Positions 35,147 through 46,005 of a stretch of DNA of 64,000 bases are shown one piece after another. Both the position numbers and the translations under genes were made by a program. The first letter of the stretch is position 1, and each line of letters opens with the position of its first letter. The DNA is from Bagarius yarrelli (taxonomy: Eukaryota; Chordata; Actinopteri; Siluriformes; Sisoridae). The notes beneath the pieces are model-generated. The model searched no databases. It saw nothing but the letters and a program-made list of their open reading frames with translations, and was not told the origin of the DNA. Where the stretch lies: assembly GCA_005784505.1 (NCBI GenBank), contig VCAZ01000008.1, positions 5,195,763 through 5,259,762 of the forward strand. The letters run 5' to 3'.

Positions 35147-36714
35147 ATTCTTTTGCTATTTCTTGTGTTATTATGGTTGTGTGTTAAATTGTCCCTTATA
35201 CAATTCATTCTTTTTCTGTCTTCTAAAAAAACTGCACAAAATAAATACATTTATTTTTACTAAGCTAAATTAATAGCACAATATTTAAGCAGAATATTTA
35301 ATTTAATTGAAATTTGAGGGATTCTAGTGATCAATCCCAGTATTTACAGTAAAGAATGCTGGGATATGATTTTCAAATAAGCAGATGATGAGTTTTACAA
35401 AAATAATTTAACTTGCAGGGGTTTATGAGCTAATAAAAAAGTTCTTTTTCTGACCACTAGATGGAGACCTTTCAGTGCTTTCAATGTACATGTTTACAGG
35501 AAACAAATTGGAGTGAAGCAGAGACAAATGTAAAATTCAGTAATGCTGATTTATGTTACAGAACGTACTGATCGGTATATGTGTGTAATATGGATAAAAC
35601 TGTCATGTGACCTGTATGACATCAACTGTGAAAACATAGTTTAAACCTTTAATAATGATTCAATAATCCACAGCCTGTGGGCCGGATATGGCTCATCCCC
35701 ACATTTGGACCCCCTGAACAATGCCAGAGACATACTGTAGAAATGTAATTTTAAATATATGTTGTATTTGATAATAAAGATTGGTTTATTAGGGTCGTCT
35801 ACTTCTATAGTAGATTCATTTACTAACAGAAACTTACATCCAACATAGTGATTCCATAGTGATTCCATAGTGATTCCATAGTGATTCAGCAGGTGTACTG
35901 CTAAAACTTCAAAAAGTCATTAAAATGGTTCGGGAAAATCGAACGATTGGGGAGGAGAAAAGTGATTATTTTTTTATCCTTATATCTTAAAAAGTAATGC
36001 TTATTTGTCTGTTTACTCATAAATTATTTTAGCATTAGGATGCAAAATAAATCCATTTAAAATCATACTTAAATTTTCACAATAATACTGGGATTCATCC
36101 GATCATTTTCTGCCCAAGAGGAACGATCAAAATAGCTTCTTTTTTTTTTTTAATAGTTAATACAGTTAAGAAAGACATGGCAGAAATATTAGTAGACCCA
36201 GAGGCAGAGGTCACATCAATAGCAGCGATAAACGCAATTATCTAGCTTAATTTTCTAACATCATTTCCGTTTTCTGTGTCAGAAAATCACTCCTCTATAC
36301 CTCCACTCGGCTCCTCCTCTACTCATCCATTCCTGAAATATAACATATCTAACAGACTACTCTGTTAGAACTTGTTAGTAAGATGCTCTAAGGCAAAGCC
36401 ATTATCTTTGCGTTGTGTGTGTCTGTGTGTGTGTGCACAGAGAGAGAGAGACGTTTTATGAGAAAGAGACAGAAAAAGAGAATGACAAAACAAAGTGACA
36501 GACAGGCAAGAAAAATGAGAGAGACAGACAGAGGCTGACTGGAGTCATAGAAAGAGACAATACTTGTAAGAAAGAAAAAGAAAAGGGAAAAAATAAGTGA
36601 AAGACAGACAGACGGAGGAAAATAAACAGGGAGAGAAAAAGACAAAGTTATTGAAAGAGAGAGAGAACGATATAAAGAGGGTAAAAACAGAGAGCAAAGG
36701 AGGATCTTATACAA
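35147..36714. other. Spacer with small tandem repeats and GA-rich tract
   Basis: 'agtgattccat' repeats about 3.5 times in tandem at 35849-35887. A purine-rich, interrupted (GA/GACA) tract covers about 36437-36700 and makes a long Ser/Leu/Phe-rich minus-strand frame that is not a gene. No exon seen. Confidence 0.55.
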
Positions 36715-37236
36715 CATCTATGTGCAGTTTAGTTAATGTGTGATGTTTTCCCTCACCTTCATGACTAAAAATAGATGTGTATGTGTATTTAGTTCTGTTT
36801 GTATGAATATGAAGTAAATTGAGTGATTTTTTTATTTTTAAAATTTATGGTTATAAAATTATGGCTTGTTATTTTTACGTTTTAAAAGGTTGTGATTTAA
36901 TTAAAACGTAAATTATAATCACTAATTCATTAATGTCTCTGGACTGCCATAAATTATTTTAATATAGTTCGTCTAATTTCATGTTGTGATCTCATGTTAA
37001 TCCAGGAATCATCATTATCAGTAAATTGTTCCAGGATCAATGATTTATGATATTGACCCAGTTTAAATTTCTTTTAGTTTGATTGTGGACAAAAAAGGAA
37101 AGCTTTAAAAATAGATTGATGCAGGTCGGTCGGCACATACTGATGACATCAGATGGTTTTGATTGAAATGTTGATTCTGGATTAACAGAGGGTGTTAACA
37201 CATGATCACATCCTACTTGGCAAAATCATGTCCACC
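36715..37236. mobile_element. Long-TIR element family D, copy 1 (one end only)
   Basis: The right end matches the family D terminus: 'ggtcggcacatactgatgac', 'atcagatggttttgattgaa', 'cacatcctacttggcaaaat' and terminal 'catgtccacc'. The interior ('gtgtgatgttttccctcacc', 'tatggttataaaattatggc', 'catgttgtgatctcatgtta') corresponds in reverse to copies at 48606-49295 and 60091-60928. No second terminus is seen, so it is truncated. Confidence 0.7.
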
Positions 37237-37504
37237 ATTACAGACACGTCAGCTGAATCCCCAAACATTAGCATTGTACTAAAAACCAACATGATCAACC
37301 AACACGATTTTTTTTAATCTGCACAGGATAAAATAGAAAACACTGAGATGGACATACTGCCTAAATCAGCCGTTCATACAGAATAATAAACAGTAATATT
37401 TAACAGATTTTATTTAACAGAAAAAAAAAGCTTAGTGGGTTTCTTTTGGTTTCACACGTGTCCCTCTTATCTTTTTGAACAAATTAATGTGACAGTATAA
37501 TATT

Positions 37505-37845
37505 ATAGAGCTTAGTAATTAGCTCTGTTGCCTCACAGTAAGAAGTCCCGGGTTCGACTCCCGGGCAGGGGTCTTTCTGTGTGGAGTTTGCATGTTCTCC
37601 CCGTGCTTGCGTGGGTTTACTCCGGGTTCTCCGGTTTCCTCCCAGGGTCCAAAAACATGTATGTTAGATTGGTTGGTGATTCTAAATTTCCCTTAAGAGT
37701 GAGTGTGTCCTTGTGACGGACTGGCGACCTGTCCGGGGTGTCCCCCTCCTGCCTTTCCCCTTTCAGAGACGGCTGGGATAGACTCCAGCAGATCCATGTG
37801 AACCCGAATTAGGGAATTAGCAGCTATAGAAGATAAATGAATGAA
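37505..37845 (+). repeat. V-SINE superfamily SINE, copy 2
   Basis: Shows 'ttgcctcacagtaagaagtc', an intact 'gggttcgactcccgg' box B, the V-SINE core 'ctttctgtgtggagtttgca', 'ttctccccgtgcttgcgtgg', 'gactggcgacctgtccgggg' and a '(gaat)n' tail. The 5' tRNA head is shortened compared with the copy at 29481. Confidence 0.85.
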
Positions 37846-38079
37846 TAATATAAGATGTTATAATATTAGCAGAGAATAGCAAGATAGCATTGTAAAAGCA
37901 GCAGGAGAATATTTACATTAATCCTAACATTAATTTAAACTAGAAGAAACCATAAGGATATCATCATGAACAGAGTTAGCAACACTTGTAAAACCGGTCT
38001 AGTTTTGTTGGTTATGTTTGGGTTTGTTTAGACTTGTCTGTACCGCTGAAGAACTCCATATCCCAAAAGCTCGAGGCGT

Positions 38080-38189
38080 CAAGAGAAGTAGCCAATGGGA
38101 GAAGAGATCACGTATGACGACATTTGATTTTGTCTTCTTATGCGCGAAATAACGTCGCGTGCGCTAAGAAGTCCGCGCGAAAGGGACAG
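38080..38189 (+). promoter_or_regulatory. stmn1: stmn1 core promoter and probable non-coding exon 1
   Basis: CpG-rich segment with a CCAAT box (38092-38096, in 'tagccaatggga') and two copies of GCGCGAAA (38142-38149 and 38175-38182), the reverse complement of the E2F consensus TTTCGCGC. A strong donor 'gggacag|gtaaggtg' places an exon end at 38189. Stathmin genes begin with a non-coding exon, and the ATG exon has an acceptor at 39390 ('cttccctcag'), so this exon is the natural partner. E2F control of stathmin is known in mammals; binding here is inferred. Confidence 0.65.
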
Positions 38190-38432
38190 GTAAGGTGAGT
38201 GATCACGGGAAGAAAACGGTTTTTTAATGGTAAAAACACCGAGAGTTTTTTTTTTACCCGCCATAATTAGCGCAAACTTTTACAGGACACAGTTATATAA
38301 ATAAGCATATTTAGTTTCTGCAGTTTATTAGGTTTGTTTGGCGAGTTAAATCTCTGTCCTTTTTGCACTAGAAACAAAAGTATTAAATGACAAAAATATC
38401 CTGCACTCTTTTGTTTTTGGGAGGTGATCAAA

Positions 38433-38461
38433 CCTGTGTGTGTGTGTGTGTGTGCGCGCGC
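38433..38461 (+). repeat. (TG)n(CG)n tract in stmn1 intron 1
   Basis: TG run passing directly into CGCGCGCGC. Alternating purine-pyrimidine sequence of this kind can form Z-DNA. Confidence 0.85.
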
Positions 38462-38984
38462 GCTCGTGCGTCCGCTTCTTTGCCGACATTTTTAGAGCAT
38501 ATAGCGCGTGGTTAAAAACTTCTAGTTCCCCCCTGTTAGTAATTGGTACTTTGGTAGACCAGCGTGTTTGGTGTAACGGGTTTCTAGGTGTTTAGATCCG
38601 ACCTGCGGCTGTCGTTGACTTTAATTCAATCAGTTGAACAGGCTGTACTTGAGCACGCGCGGCTTTTGATAAACACAGCTTGAGTTAGTGAGGCGGAGTT
38701 GAAGCACGCGCCACCGCTGGCTCTTTGTTTGCAGCTGCTCTCCTCCATGTGGCGCTTTTTTTCTGGCTGCTGTTGGTGGAACGTTTCACTGCAGTTTGTG
38801 CGCGTGTAAAATCAACCCGGACTAATGAAAATGCGTCTTTGTTTTGATGTGTGACGTCGTCATGCGGAAGAAAACTTGTGCGCGCGCCTTTTTGCTGTTG
38901 AGTATGAGACGACCTGTTACCTACTCCACCTCCCCCTCCCCTCAGGTCACACAATGCGCGCCAAAATTCAGTGCAGCCTCTCGC

Positions 38985-39205
38985 TGTTTTTTTTTTCCTC
39001 TCCGTCATCTCTCGCTGTTTCTTTCTGTCGTTCTCTTTTCATACGAGTCCTTTTTTTGTCTCTTTTTTCCTCTCTCTCTTTTAGTTGGTCTCTTTTTCTG
39101 TCTTTGATTGTTTTTCCTCTCTTTTTTTTGTCTCTTTTTTTTCTTCGTCTGTGTCTCTGTTTGACAGTTTCTCTCTTTTTCTCTCTCATATATGCTCACT
39201 TTGTG
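38985..39205 (+). repeat. Pyrimidine-rich low-complexity tract in stmn1 intron 1
   Basis: Over 200 bp dominated by 'tctctttttt' and 'ttcctctctc'. It opens long Phe/Ser/Leu frames on the plus strand and Lys/Arg/Glu frames on the minus strand; these are composition artefacts. Confidence 0.8.
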
Positions 39206-39427
39206 TCCTTTCTTACACAGTAAAGTTTGTCCTTTTTCTCCAGTCTCTTTCTCTCTTTGTGTGATTCTATGTAGTGATATTATTTAATTACAAAAATGAA
39301 AGCTAAAGTGATTTTGTATCCCACAAACGGTTGTTTGTCCGGTGTATCTCTGTACCTGTAAAAGTGACCCTACGTTTACTCTTCCCTCAGGTGTGCGACT
39401 CGGGAATCTTGGGCATTTTCTGGAACA

Positions 39428-42390
39428 ATGGCGTCTGGTGGTAAGGACGACTTCACCTGCTGTTAGCTGGTACCATCAATTTGCTGTTTTTGTTTTGTTT
39501 TGTCTTTTTCAGTTCGTTAAATTTTTATTTTAGATATTAAAGTGAAGGAGCTTGACAAGCGTGCCTCAGGCCAGGCCTTTGAGGTGATTTTGGGCAATTC
39601 TGACCCGGAGGCGAAGGGAGACTTCCCCCTCTCGCCACAGAAGAAGAAAGATTGGTCCCTGGAGGAAATCCAGAAGAAACTGGAAGCAGCTGAGGAAAGA
39701 CGCAAGGTACAACGCTAACATTAAAACATGTTCAGACTAGTTCAAAGCTAGTTAAAAATCCCATCCTGTCCCTTTACTCGGTTAAAGGCAGCATTTACGC
39801 TAAACACACATTCGTTTAATCACAAGTTCATCAAAGATCAAAGCTTTAACCCGAGTTTTTGAACTTTAGTCACATGAGCCAGTAAGAAACAAGCTTCCCC
39901 CCCTTTCAGCAGGAAAGTGGTAGCTCAGAGGTTAAGGTGTCAGACTGCTGATCGGATGACTGAGTTGGATTAAACAAACACAAACGAAAAAAACCAAGTA
40001 ATTGCAAGTAAGAGTGCAACAGATCGCAGTTGATCCATACGAATCACAACCCGCGGTTCTGCCGCACTTGGCCTGTGGATTAATTATTTTTTTTAAACTT
40101 GTGGATTTATATTCTTATTTTAAAGATCGCTTGAATAAAAGGCATTTTTTCTGCCGAATATTGTTTTAATTTTGTAAATACACGGTTAACGATGGCTAGC
40201 GGAGGAGCGGTTAGGATTGAAAAGCCTCCGGCACCATTTAAATCGCATGTATGGGAGCATTTTGTCTTCACGGGCTTAAGTGAGAACCACATTTATTGGT
40301 AAGTTTATCGCTGAGTAGAGATGCGAAATCCGGTGCTACAGACACGACTTCTCAATAAAATTCACGAGTGTGACCACAGCTAATGCCAGAAACTGACTAA
40401 ATGCAGTGACATAAACTCGACTTGCCACTTCTGTGTTATTCACAGCTGGTCTTCTCCTCCCTCAATAAAAGGTCATTAAGTTTAGCTCCAGTTTCAGTTT
40501 GTTTTTGCACAATTTACACTTTAATAAATATTTTAAATAAAACCTCTCGGTTATTAATTAGTAATTAATTTTTTTTTTAATTTTTGCTAAAACCATAAGT
40601 TCAACAAAAGGCTGTTTTTGTTAAAATCAGTTTTGTAAAGCGAATTATTTTTTTTTTCTTTTCCCCCTTTTTTGCCTGTCCGAAAAAATTTATCTGATCC
40701 CTGATCAGAACCGTGACTTTTGTTATCCTTTGCACCACTAATTAAGTTATTTTAGATTTTAGGGCTGAAAATGTAAAGGTAAATTAAATATGCATGGTCA
40801 GTTTGGCTGGAAAGAAATTGTGTTTGGGGAACAGTATGCAGAAAATCTAAAGTACGGTCTTAGCCAATTAATAATAAACCAATATTGTAATACTACATGA
40901 TGTGTTCAATAACAAGTCTATTTATTGTATCATTTCTTTAGAAGTGTTTTCAGCTTTTGGGGCTCTTAAAGGGTGTTAAGGTTATCTTGATATTTGACTA
41001 TTAGCTGTCGTTTTATTGCCCTGGAACATTTGAACCCAAGTTGCAGATTAATTTGGGGGGAATTCTTAAAGCTTATATACAATTGTCTGGCTTTCTATAA
41101 ATTCCAAATAACATATTTTAGCAATGAAGTACTTTATCTAATATTTTGGATCCTTCCTGTCTTCAGATACTCACCCAGACACCCAAATAAGGACCAGATT
41201 TCCTTAATAGCCGTAGCTATGCTTTATCTGCCAGATAGGCTAGTACAATGCTAGTTTTAACATTAACTTCGTCGTCCCATAAAATGTTAGCTCGAAGTCT
41301 AATGCATGCAACATTTTAAAATTGCACTTGAAGTAATAGATCTTTCTAAGTCATTAGATTCTGCAGGATAAACAAAACATACAGGGTTTTTGTTAGTCAG
41401 TTGAGACACCTTCTAGACCCTCTTTATAGAGCCTCTGTTGAGGTGGATACTTTACCTAAAAGGGGCAGTGGTGGCTCAAATGGTTAAGGTGCTGAGTAGC
41501 TGATCTGAAGACCTGGGTTCAAGCCCCACCACCGCCAGCTGTTGATCTGAAGACCAGAAACACCTGGGTTCAAGCCCCACCAACGGCAAGCCAACCACTG
41601 TTGGGTCCTTGAGCAAGACCTTCAACCCTTCCTGCTCCAGGGGCGCTGCATCATAGCTGACCCTGCGCCCTGACCCCCAACTTACTAAGATGGGATATGC
41701 GAAAAAAGAATTTCACTGTGCTGTAAAAGTATGTGACAAAATAAAGGCATTTACATTAAAATAATGAACAGATGTACAGCTTGGCAAACCTTTGTACCCT
41801 GAAGCCTTTTTAAAATAAGTTGTATCTAAAGTGCTTCGCTGGCATGAATAGTAAGGCATTAAATGTACTTTGTTAGATTGCTGCATGTCAGGCAATATTA
41901 ACGTTGCATCACAGCGTGTATCCCTTTTCTTTTTTAAGCTGGGTTTGACTCTTGAGTTGAGCCCTACTCATTTAAACATGTCGTATCACCACCTTTAGCT
42001 CTGTTAATGTCGCTTTATTAAACTACTACTACCTCTCTCGCAGTCCCACGAAGCTGAAGTTCTCAAGCACTTGGCGGAAAAGCGCGAGCATGAAAAGGAG
42101 GTCCAGCAGAAAGCGCTGGAGGAAAATAACAATTTCAGCAAGATGACTGAGAAGAAAATGAATCAGAAAATAGAAGCTGTGAAGGAGAAGCGTACAGCGT
42201 ACATGGCAGCCATGACTGAGAAGTTCAAGGAGAAGGTACAAGTTTTTCCTATTAGTGTTGATCAGGATTTGTATTTTCGGTTAATAGATTTTATTTCTGG
42301 TTTGCCTTTAATTTTTAATTTTTTTTATTTTTTCAGGATAAGAAGCTGGAAGAAGTCCGAAAAAATAAGAACAAAGAGGCAGAGATTTGA
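39428..42390 (+). CDS. stmn1: Stathmin 1 (oncoprotein 18), microtubule-destabilising phosphoprotein
   Basis: Four coding exons: 39428-39440 (13 nt), 39534-39706, 42044-42235 and 42337-42390, with GT-AG introns and consistent phases, give 143 aa (mammalian stathmin 149). The order is canonical: 'VKELDKRASGQAFEVIL' (residues 8-24), proline-rich 'FPLSPQKKKD' (35-44), then the long tubulin-binding helix from about 46 to the end with '[20 protein letters not shown]' and 'EENNNFSKM'. Stathmin sequesters two tubulin dimers and promotes catastrophe; phosphorylation relieves this. Ser16 (RAS), Ser38 (LSP) and Ser63 (RKS) are present, but the mammalian Ser25-Pro site is Gly25-Asn-Ser-Asp here. The C-terminus ends 'NKNKEAEI', lacking the acidic tail. 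The absence of a palmitoylated N-terminal extension separates it from STMN2-4. Whether it is the a or b fish copy is open. Confidence 0.95.
39912..39975 (+). repeat. SINE family A, 5' head fragment in stmn1 intron
   Basis: 'aaagtggtagctcagaggtt' then 'aaggtgtcagactgctgatc' and 'ggatgactgagttggatt'; only the tRNA-like head remains. Confidence 0.6.
41462..41753 (+). repeat. SINE family B with duplicated box B segment, stmn1 intron
   Basis: A complete family B copy in which the 'tgatctgaagac...ggttcaagccccacca' segment appears twice (about 41500-41531 and 41544-41582), so two box B motifs follow one box A. The 3' part 'gctgaccctgcgccctgacc' and 'cttactaagatgggatatgc' is intact. Inserted about 290 bp before the stmn1 exon at 42044, same strand as the gene. 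Confidence 0.85.
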
Positions 42391-42965
42391 CCTGCTTAAT
42401 GGGGGTTTGAAGAGTTTTTAAAAGTCCAAAGATTTTTCAGTACTTTACTGTATGTTTGTTTGTTTGTTTTTGCCCCCTCCACATTCTTTTTGTATTGAAC
42501 ATGTGACTTTCAGTCCTTGACTCTGAGCTCTGTTATTTAGTAACGCTCTTTCTGATATTGGCAGTAGTCTTGATGTTTTGAAGTAAGCGTGTTCTTACAC
42601 ATAGGCGTCCTCATGCATTATTACCTCATACACTCTTATCCGGTTCAGTCTGTTTTCTGTTTTTGCACTTGTGTAGCACACTGGTGTTTGAGCCTTACCG
42701 AACAGCGGTCTATGGTTATGGGTTTTTAGTCAGTGGTGGGTTTTTTCATGCTTTATTCCAGATACTGTTAGCATTAGCTGTATAAATGCAATTTTTCTTA
42801 ATTCTTTTAAAAGTCCTGTCACATTCTGGCCAGTTTTGCTTTCCTTCTCTTATTCCAGTGGGGATTTGGGCTTTATTGTATGTGTAGAATGCAAAAGGTT
42901 AATACGTCTTGGCAGTTATGTTGATTCCAGTGGAAGACAAATAAAAAAATAATTGTCTACTTGTT
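42391..42965 (+). other. stmn1: stmn1 3' UTR and polyadenylation signal
   Basis: Repeat-free sequence from the stop codon to a canonical AATAAA at 42940-42945, followed by a T-rich stretch. The predicted 3' UTR is about 570 nt. It is rich in T and contains several 'tgtttgttt' motifs. Confidence 0.75.
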
Positions 42966-45792
42966 TTTTTTTTTTTCCCCATTAAACACTTTAATTACTG
43001 TGAAAGGAAGGTAAATCCTGAAACCTAGAGTTTCTCCCCAAACTTTAGACACAAAGTTGGATTCACACAGTTGCATAATACACAAAATATCTTTAGGTTG
43101 TAGCATTAAGATTTTATTTAACTTGAGCTAAAAGTCCCAAAAACTGTCCCAGCATTTACACAATGTCCCTGTCCATAAAATCTCTGATCTCTAAGAAGAC
43201 AGTGTGTTCTGGTTTTAATGGAAGCACTGGAACACTTGAGTGCAGATCTCCAACATTAGTGTCTAATCTCAATAATACTATTGGGTAAAGTCTCCACCCT
43301 AAAACCTATTTCTATAATATGGAAGTTAATATAAAATTAGGAGTGAGGCTAATCCTCCTAATAAAATCTTAGTGGTCATGTGACCCAATGCTTTTAGCCA
43401 TATTGAGTGTCAATTGACATTTTACTCTTGTTTATTGACTCTAATGTGTGTTTATGTATGTACAGTAATTTAAATGAACTTTGTCTCCCTCTAGTGGTAG
43501 TAGGGCTTTCTCTCTCGCTACTGTTCTTAAATTTACTCCTAATTCCATATGGCTTTATTGCTAAATATTAGTTAAATGTAAGTTTTCTGGCTTTCTAAAA
43601 ACGAGCTGAAACTTCCTCACACTCCTTTACAGTAACTCCTGTTGCTTGTAGTGTTTTGTGGATCTCTTGTTTGATGCTTTATTTTCCTAAGGGACAAAGG
43701 GAAGCACTTTGTGACACTATCCTATAATCTACTGATTAATCAGCATGTTGCACTAATTTGTGTATTTATTCTATAGAGAATGCATTTTATGCGGTTATTT
43801 ACTGGGTGATTTATATGGTTATTTACCACATATAAAATTCTAGTTCATTGCAGTTAAATTATAAAAAAAAAAAGTACAATCTTTTTTCAAAAGGAAAGAC
43901 AAAATTGACAATGTGCATATGAGAACAGAAAATTTAAACAAAATGGAAATTGCTGGACATGTAATAGCAGAAATGCATACATGTTTAGCATATATGTATA
44001 ATTCATTGACTGGTTATATTCTGACAGCTTTTGTTTTTCAGTGAAGTTTGTATGTTGCACTCTTCTTAAAGGCTAAATGTTTCTATTTATTGAAGGATCG
44101 ACAGTAAAGCTTACCTTAAGTGACCTGCTATATACATCTTGGCTATTTTCGGCTTTGGACAACATGGCATCAGCGCCAAACGGAACCATTTTGGAAGTCT
44201 GGCCTGCATTTCTAAAAATTCATTAGCATGAACATATATCTGTATGGAATCTTGGTTATTAGTCATTTTATAGCAGTATAGTACAACTTCTACCATCATA
44301 ATTGGGTGTTCCGATACATTATTTTATCATCTAGTTTATTCTAAAATCTCAGTCATGAGCTTCAATAGTAACTCTGCACAGAAAATGTCAAGGCACACAA
44401 GAGTTTAATGTCAAGAGTTTTTATTTATTCCTTAAACGATGAATATTTAAGACAGTGCTTTTCGTTAGAGCTTATGATGCCTGTATAAATGTTTTCTCTT
44501 TGAATGTCATTCTCAAGAATCCCCAATAATTGCAGATGCGACTGCTGGAGAACAATGTACATGCTTGCATTTGTTTGTTCAGAAGATATGAAATAAGTGA
44601 TTCAGGAGCACCAGTTGAGGGCAGCAATGTATAAGACACTAATATAGAGAACATTTTCCTCTAAACAGACACATCAAACCACATTAAAATATTTTTTAAA
44701 ACTTATGTTGGAAAAAAAAATCTTTGCATAAGTGTTTCATTCCACATTCAGGCATTAGATAAAATCGGAATTGCTTTGTTTGACATTTAACGCTCTGAAG
44801 CTGCCCTCGAAATGGCAGCATTACAAGAGTTATAACAAAGCAATTTAAACACAATATGTAAGTATGTGTTGACTGACGGGGTCTAAATAATTTCACGAAT
44901 ACCCTGTATATAATATAGCACTGTATTAGGAACACCTTTACACTTGATCTGCACGAAGATCTTACATGTCCTCTTACCTGCCCTTCCTTAATAACCATGT
45001 TTTCCTGCTTGTTATAGTCAAGGGTAGTTGTTTAACCAGAAAACTGGTTGAGTAACAAAAATCTTACTTTTATAGTATTTGACCAGAGCAGTTGTGGATT
45101 AAGGGCTTTGTCCTAGGGTGTGACCTCATAACCTCCTGAATAGTATGTTGCTAACTTTTTGTACTGGTGAAAATACTGTGCTGGTTAAAGGTCATTTTTT
45201 GTGTTTTAGCAGTAATAAAAAATAAATACATTTCTATAATGCCAGCAGGGTTAATAAATGTATATGGGTTTCTAGGGGTCACCCCTTCTGGAGATTTAAT
45301 CCAGGTAGTGAGGCAGCTGCTGAGAATTCTTATGAAAGAAGAGGGGGGGGGGGGTTAGGGGTTTTGAAAGTGGTGGTAGACTGGTAGACTTTCTTTAGGA
45401 AAGAAAGGCTGCTTGGCTGTAAAACCTGTATTGAGGGACCAGGTGAACAGCATAAAGGCTATCCATCGACTATCTCTTTGGCATTGTTGATGTTTAGGGA
45501 CAGATGGGCGTCTTTTCACCGGACCTTTAAATGATGTATCTCCTTACTGTTTGTCAATTTATCATTTGTCATCTGCAAATTTGATGGTGTGACCAGAGTA
45601 AACCACAGTGGACTGAGGACATAGTCCTGGGGGTTCTCATTGCTCATTGTGTTGGTGATGGAGATGGTGGTGATTTGTTTCTGTCAGAATGCCCAGGATC
45701 AAGCAGTAGCTTTCCATTCAGATGCTGAGAAATGATTGTAAATGTAAAACTGAAGCCAATGAAAGGCATTTAAAGAAGAAGAACGAAGAAGA
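42966..45792. other. Intergenic downstream of stmn1, nothing certain
   Basis: No exon found. About 43190-43290 has faint resemblance to family C repeats ('aacattagtgtctaatctc'). About 45560-45680 ('aatttgatggtgtgaccaga', 'gtcctgggggttctcatt') looks like old LINE sequence but is too decayed to classify. Confidence 0.4.
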
Positions 45793-46005
45793 CTTTTTTG
45801 TTGCCACAAATTGCAATACAGAAATTCTTTTCTTTGCACATCTCATATCCCAGGTTGTGGTTCGAGCGCAGGGTCAGCTATGATACAGTGGCTCTAGCAC
45901 AAATAGAATTACAGTTCCTGCTTTAGAACCCAACAGTGTCAGCTTGGCAGTTCTGGGGTTTGAACCCTGACCTTCTGATCCAGAGCCAGGTGGGTAAATG
46001 CCAGA
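45793..46005 (-). repeat. SINE family B, diverged
   Basis: Reverse-complement copy: 'gcgcagggtcagctatgata', 'agaacccaacagtgtcagct' and a box B complement in 'ggggtttgaaccctga'. Confidence 0.7.

Noticed and set aside
35849..35887. Short direct repeats considered as a CRISPR-like array
   Set aside because: Tandem 11-bp units without spacers in a vertebrate genome; ordinary minisatellite slippage.
36388..36717. 109-codon hydrophobic minus-strand frame
   Set aside because: Comes from a purine-rich low-complexity tract whose complement encodes Ser, Leu and Phe; the hydrophobicity is compositional.
38685..39223. Frames of 64-115 codons on both strands in stmn1 intron 1
   Set aside because: Explained by the CpG-rich segment and the pyrimidine tract; they lie between the inferred first exon and the stathmin start codon.
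42071..42421. 116-codon continuous frame over stathmin exons
   Set aside because: It is the stathmin exon read through the next intron; the correct model splices at 42235 and 42337.
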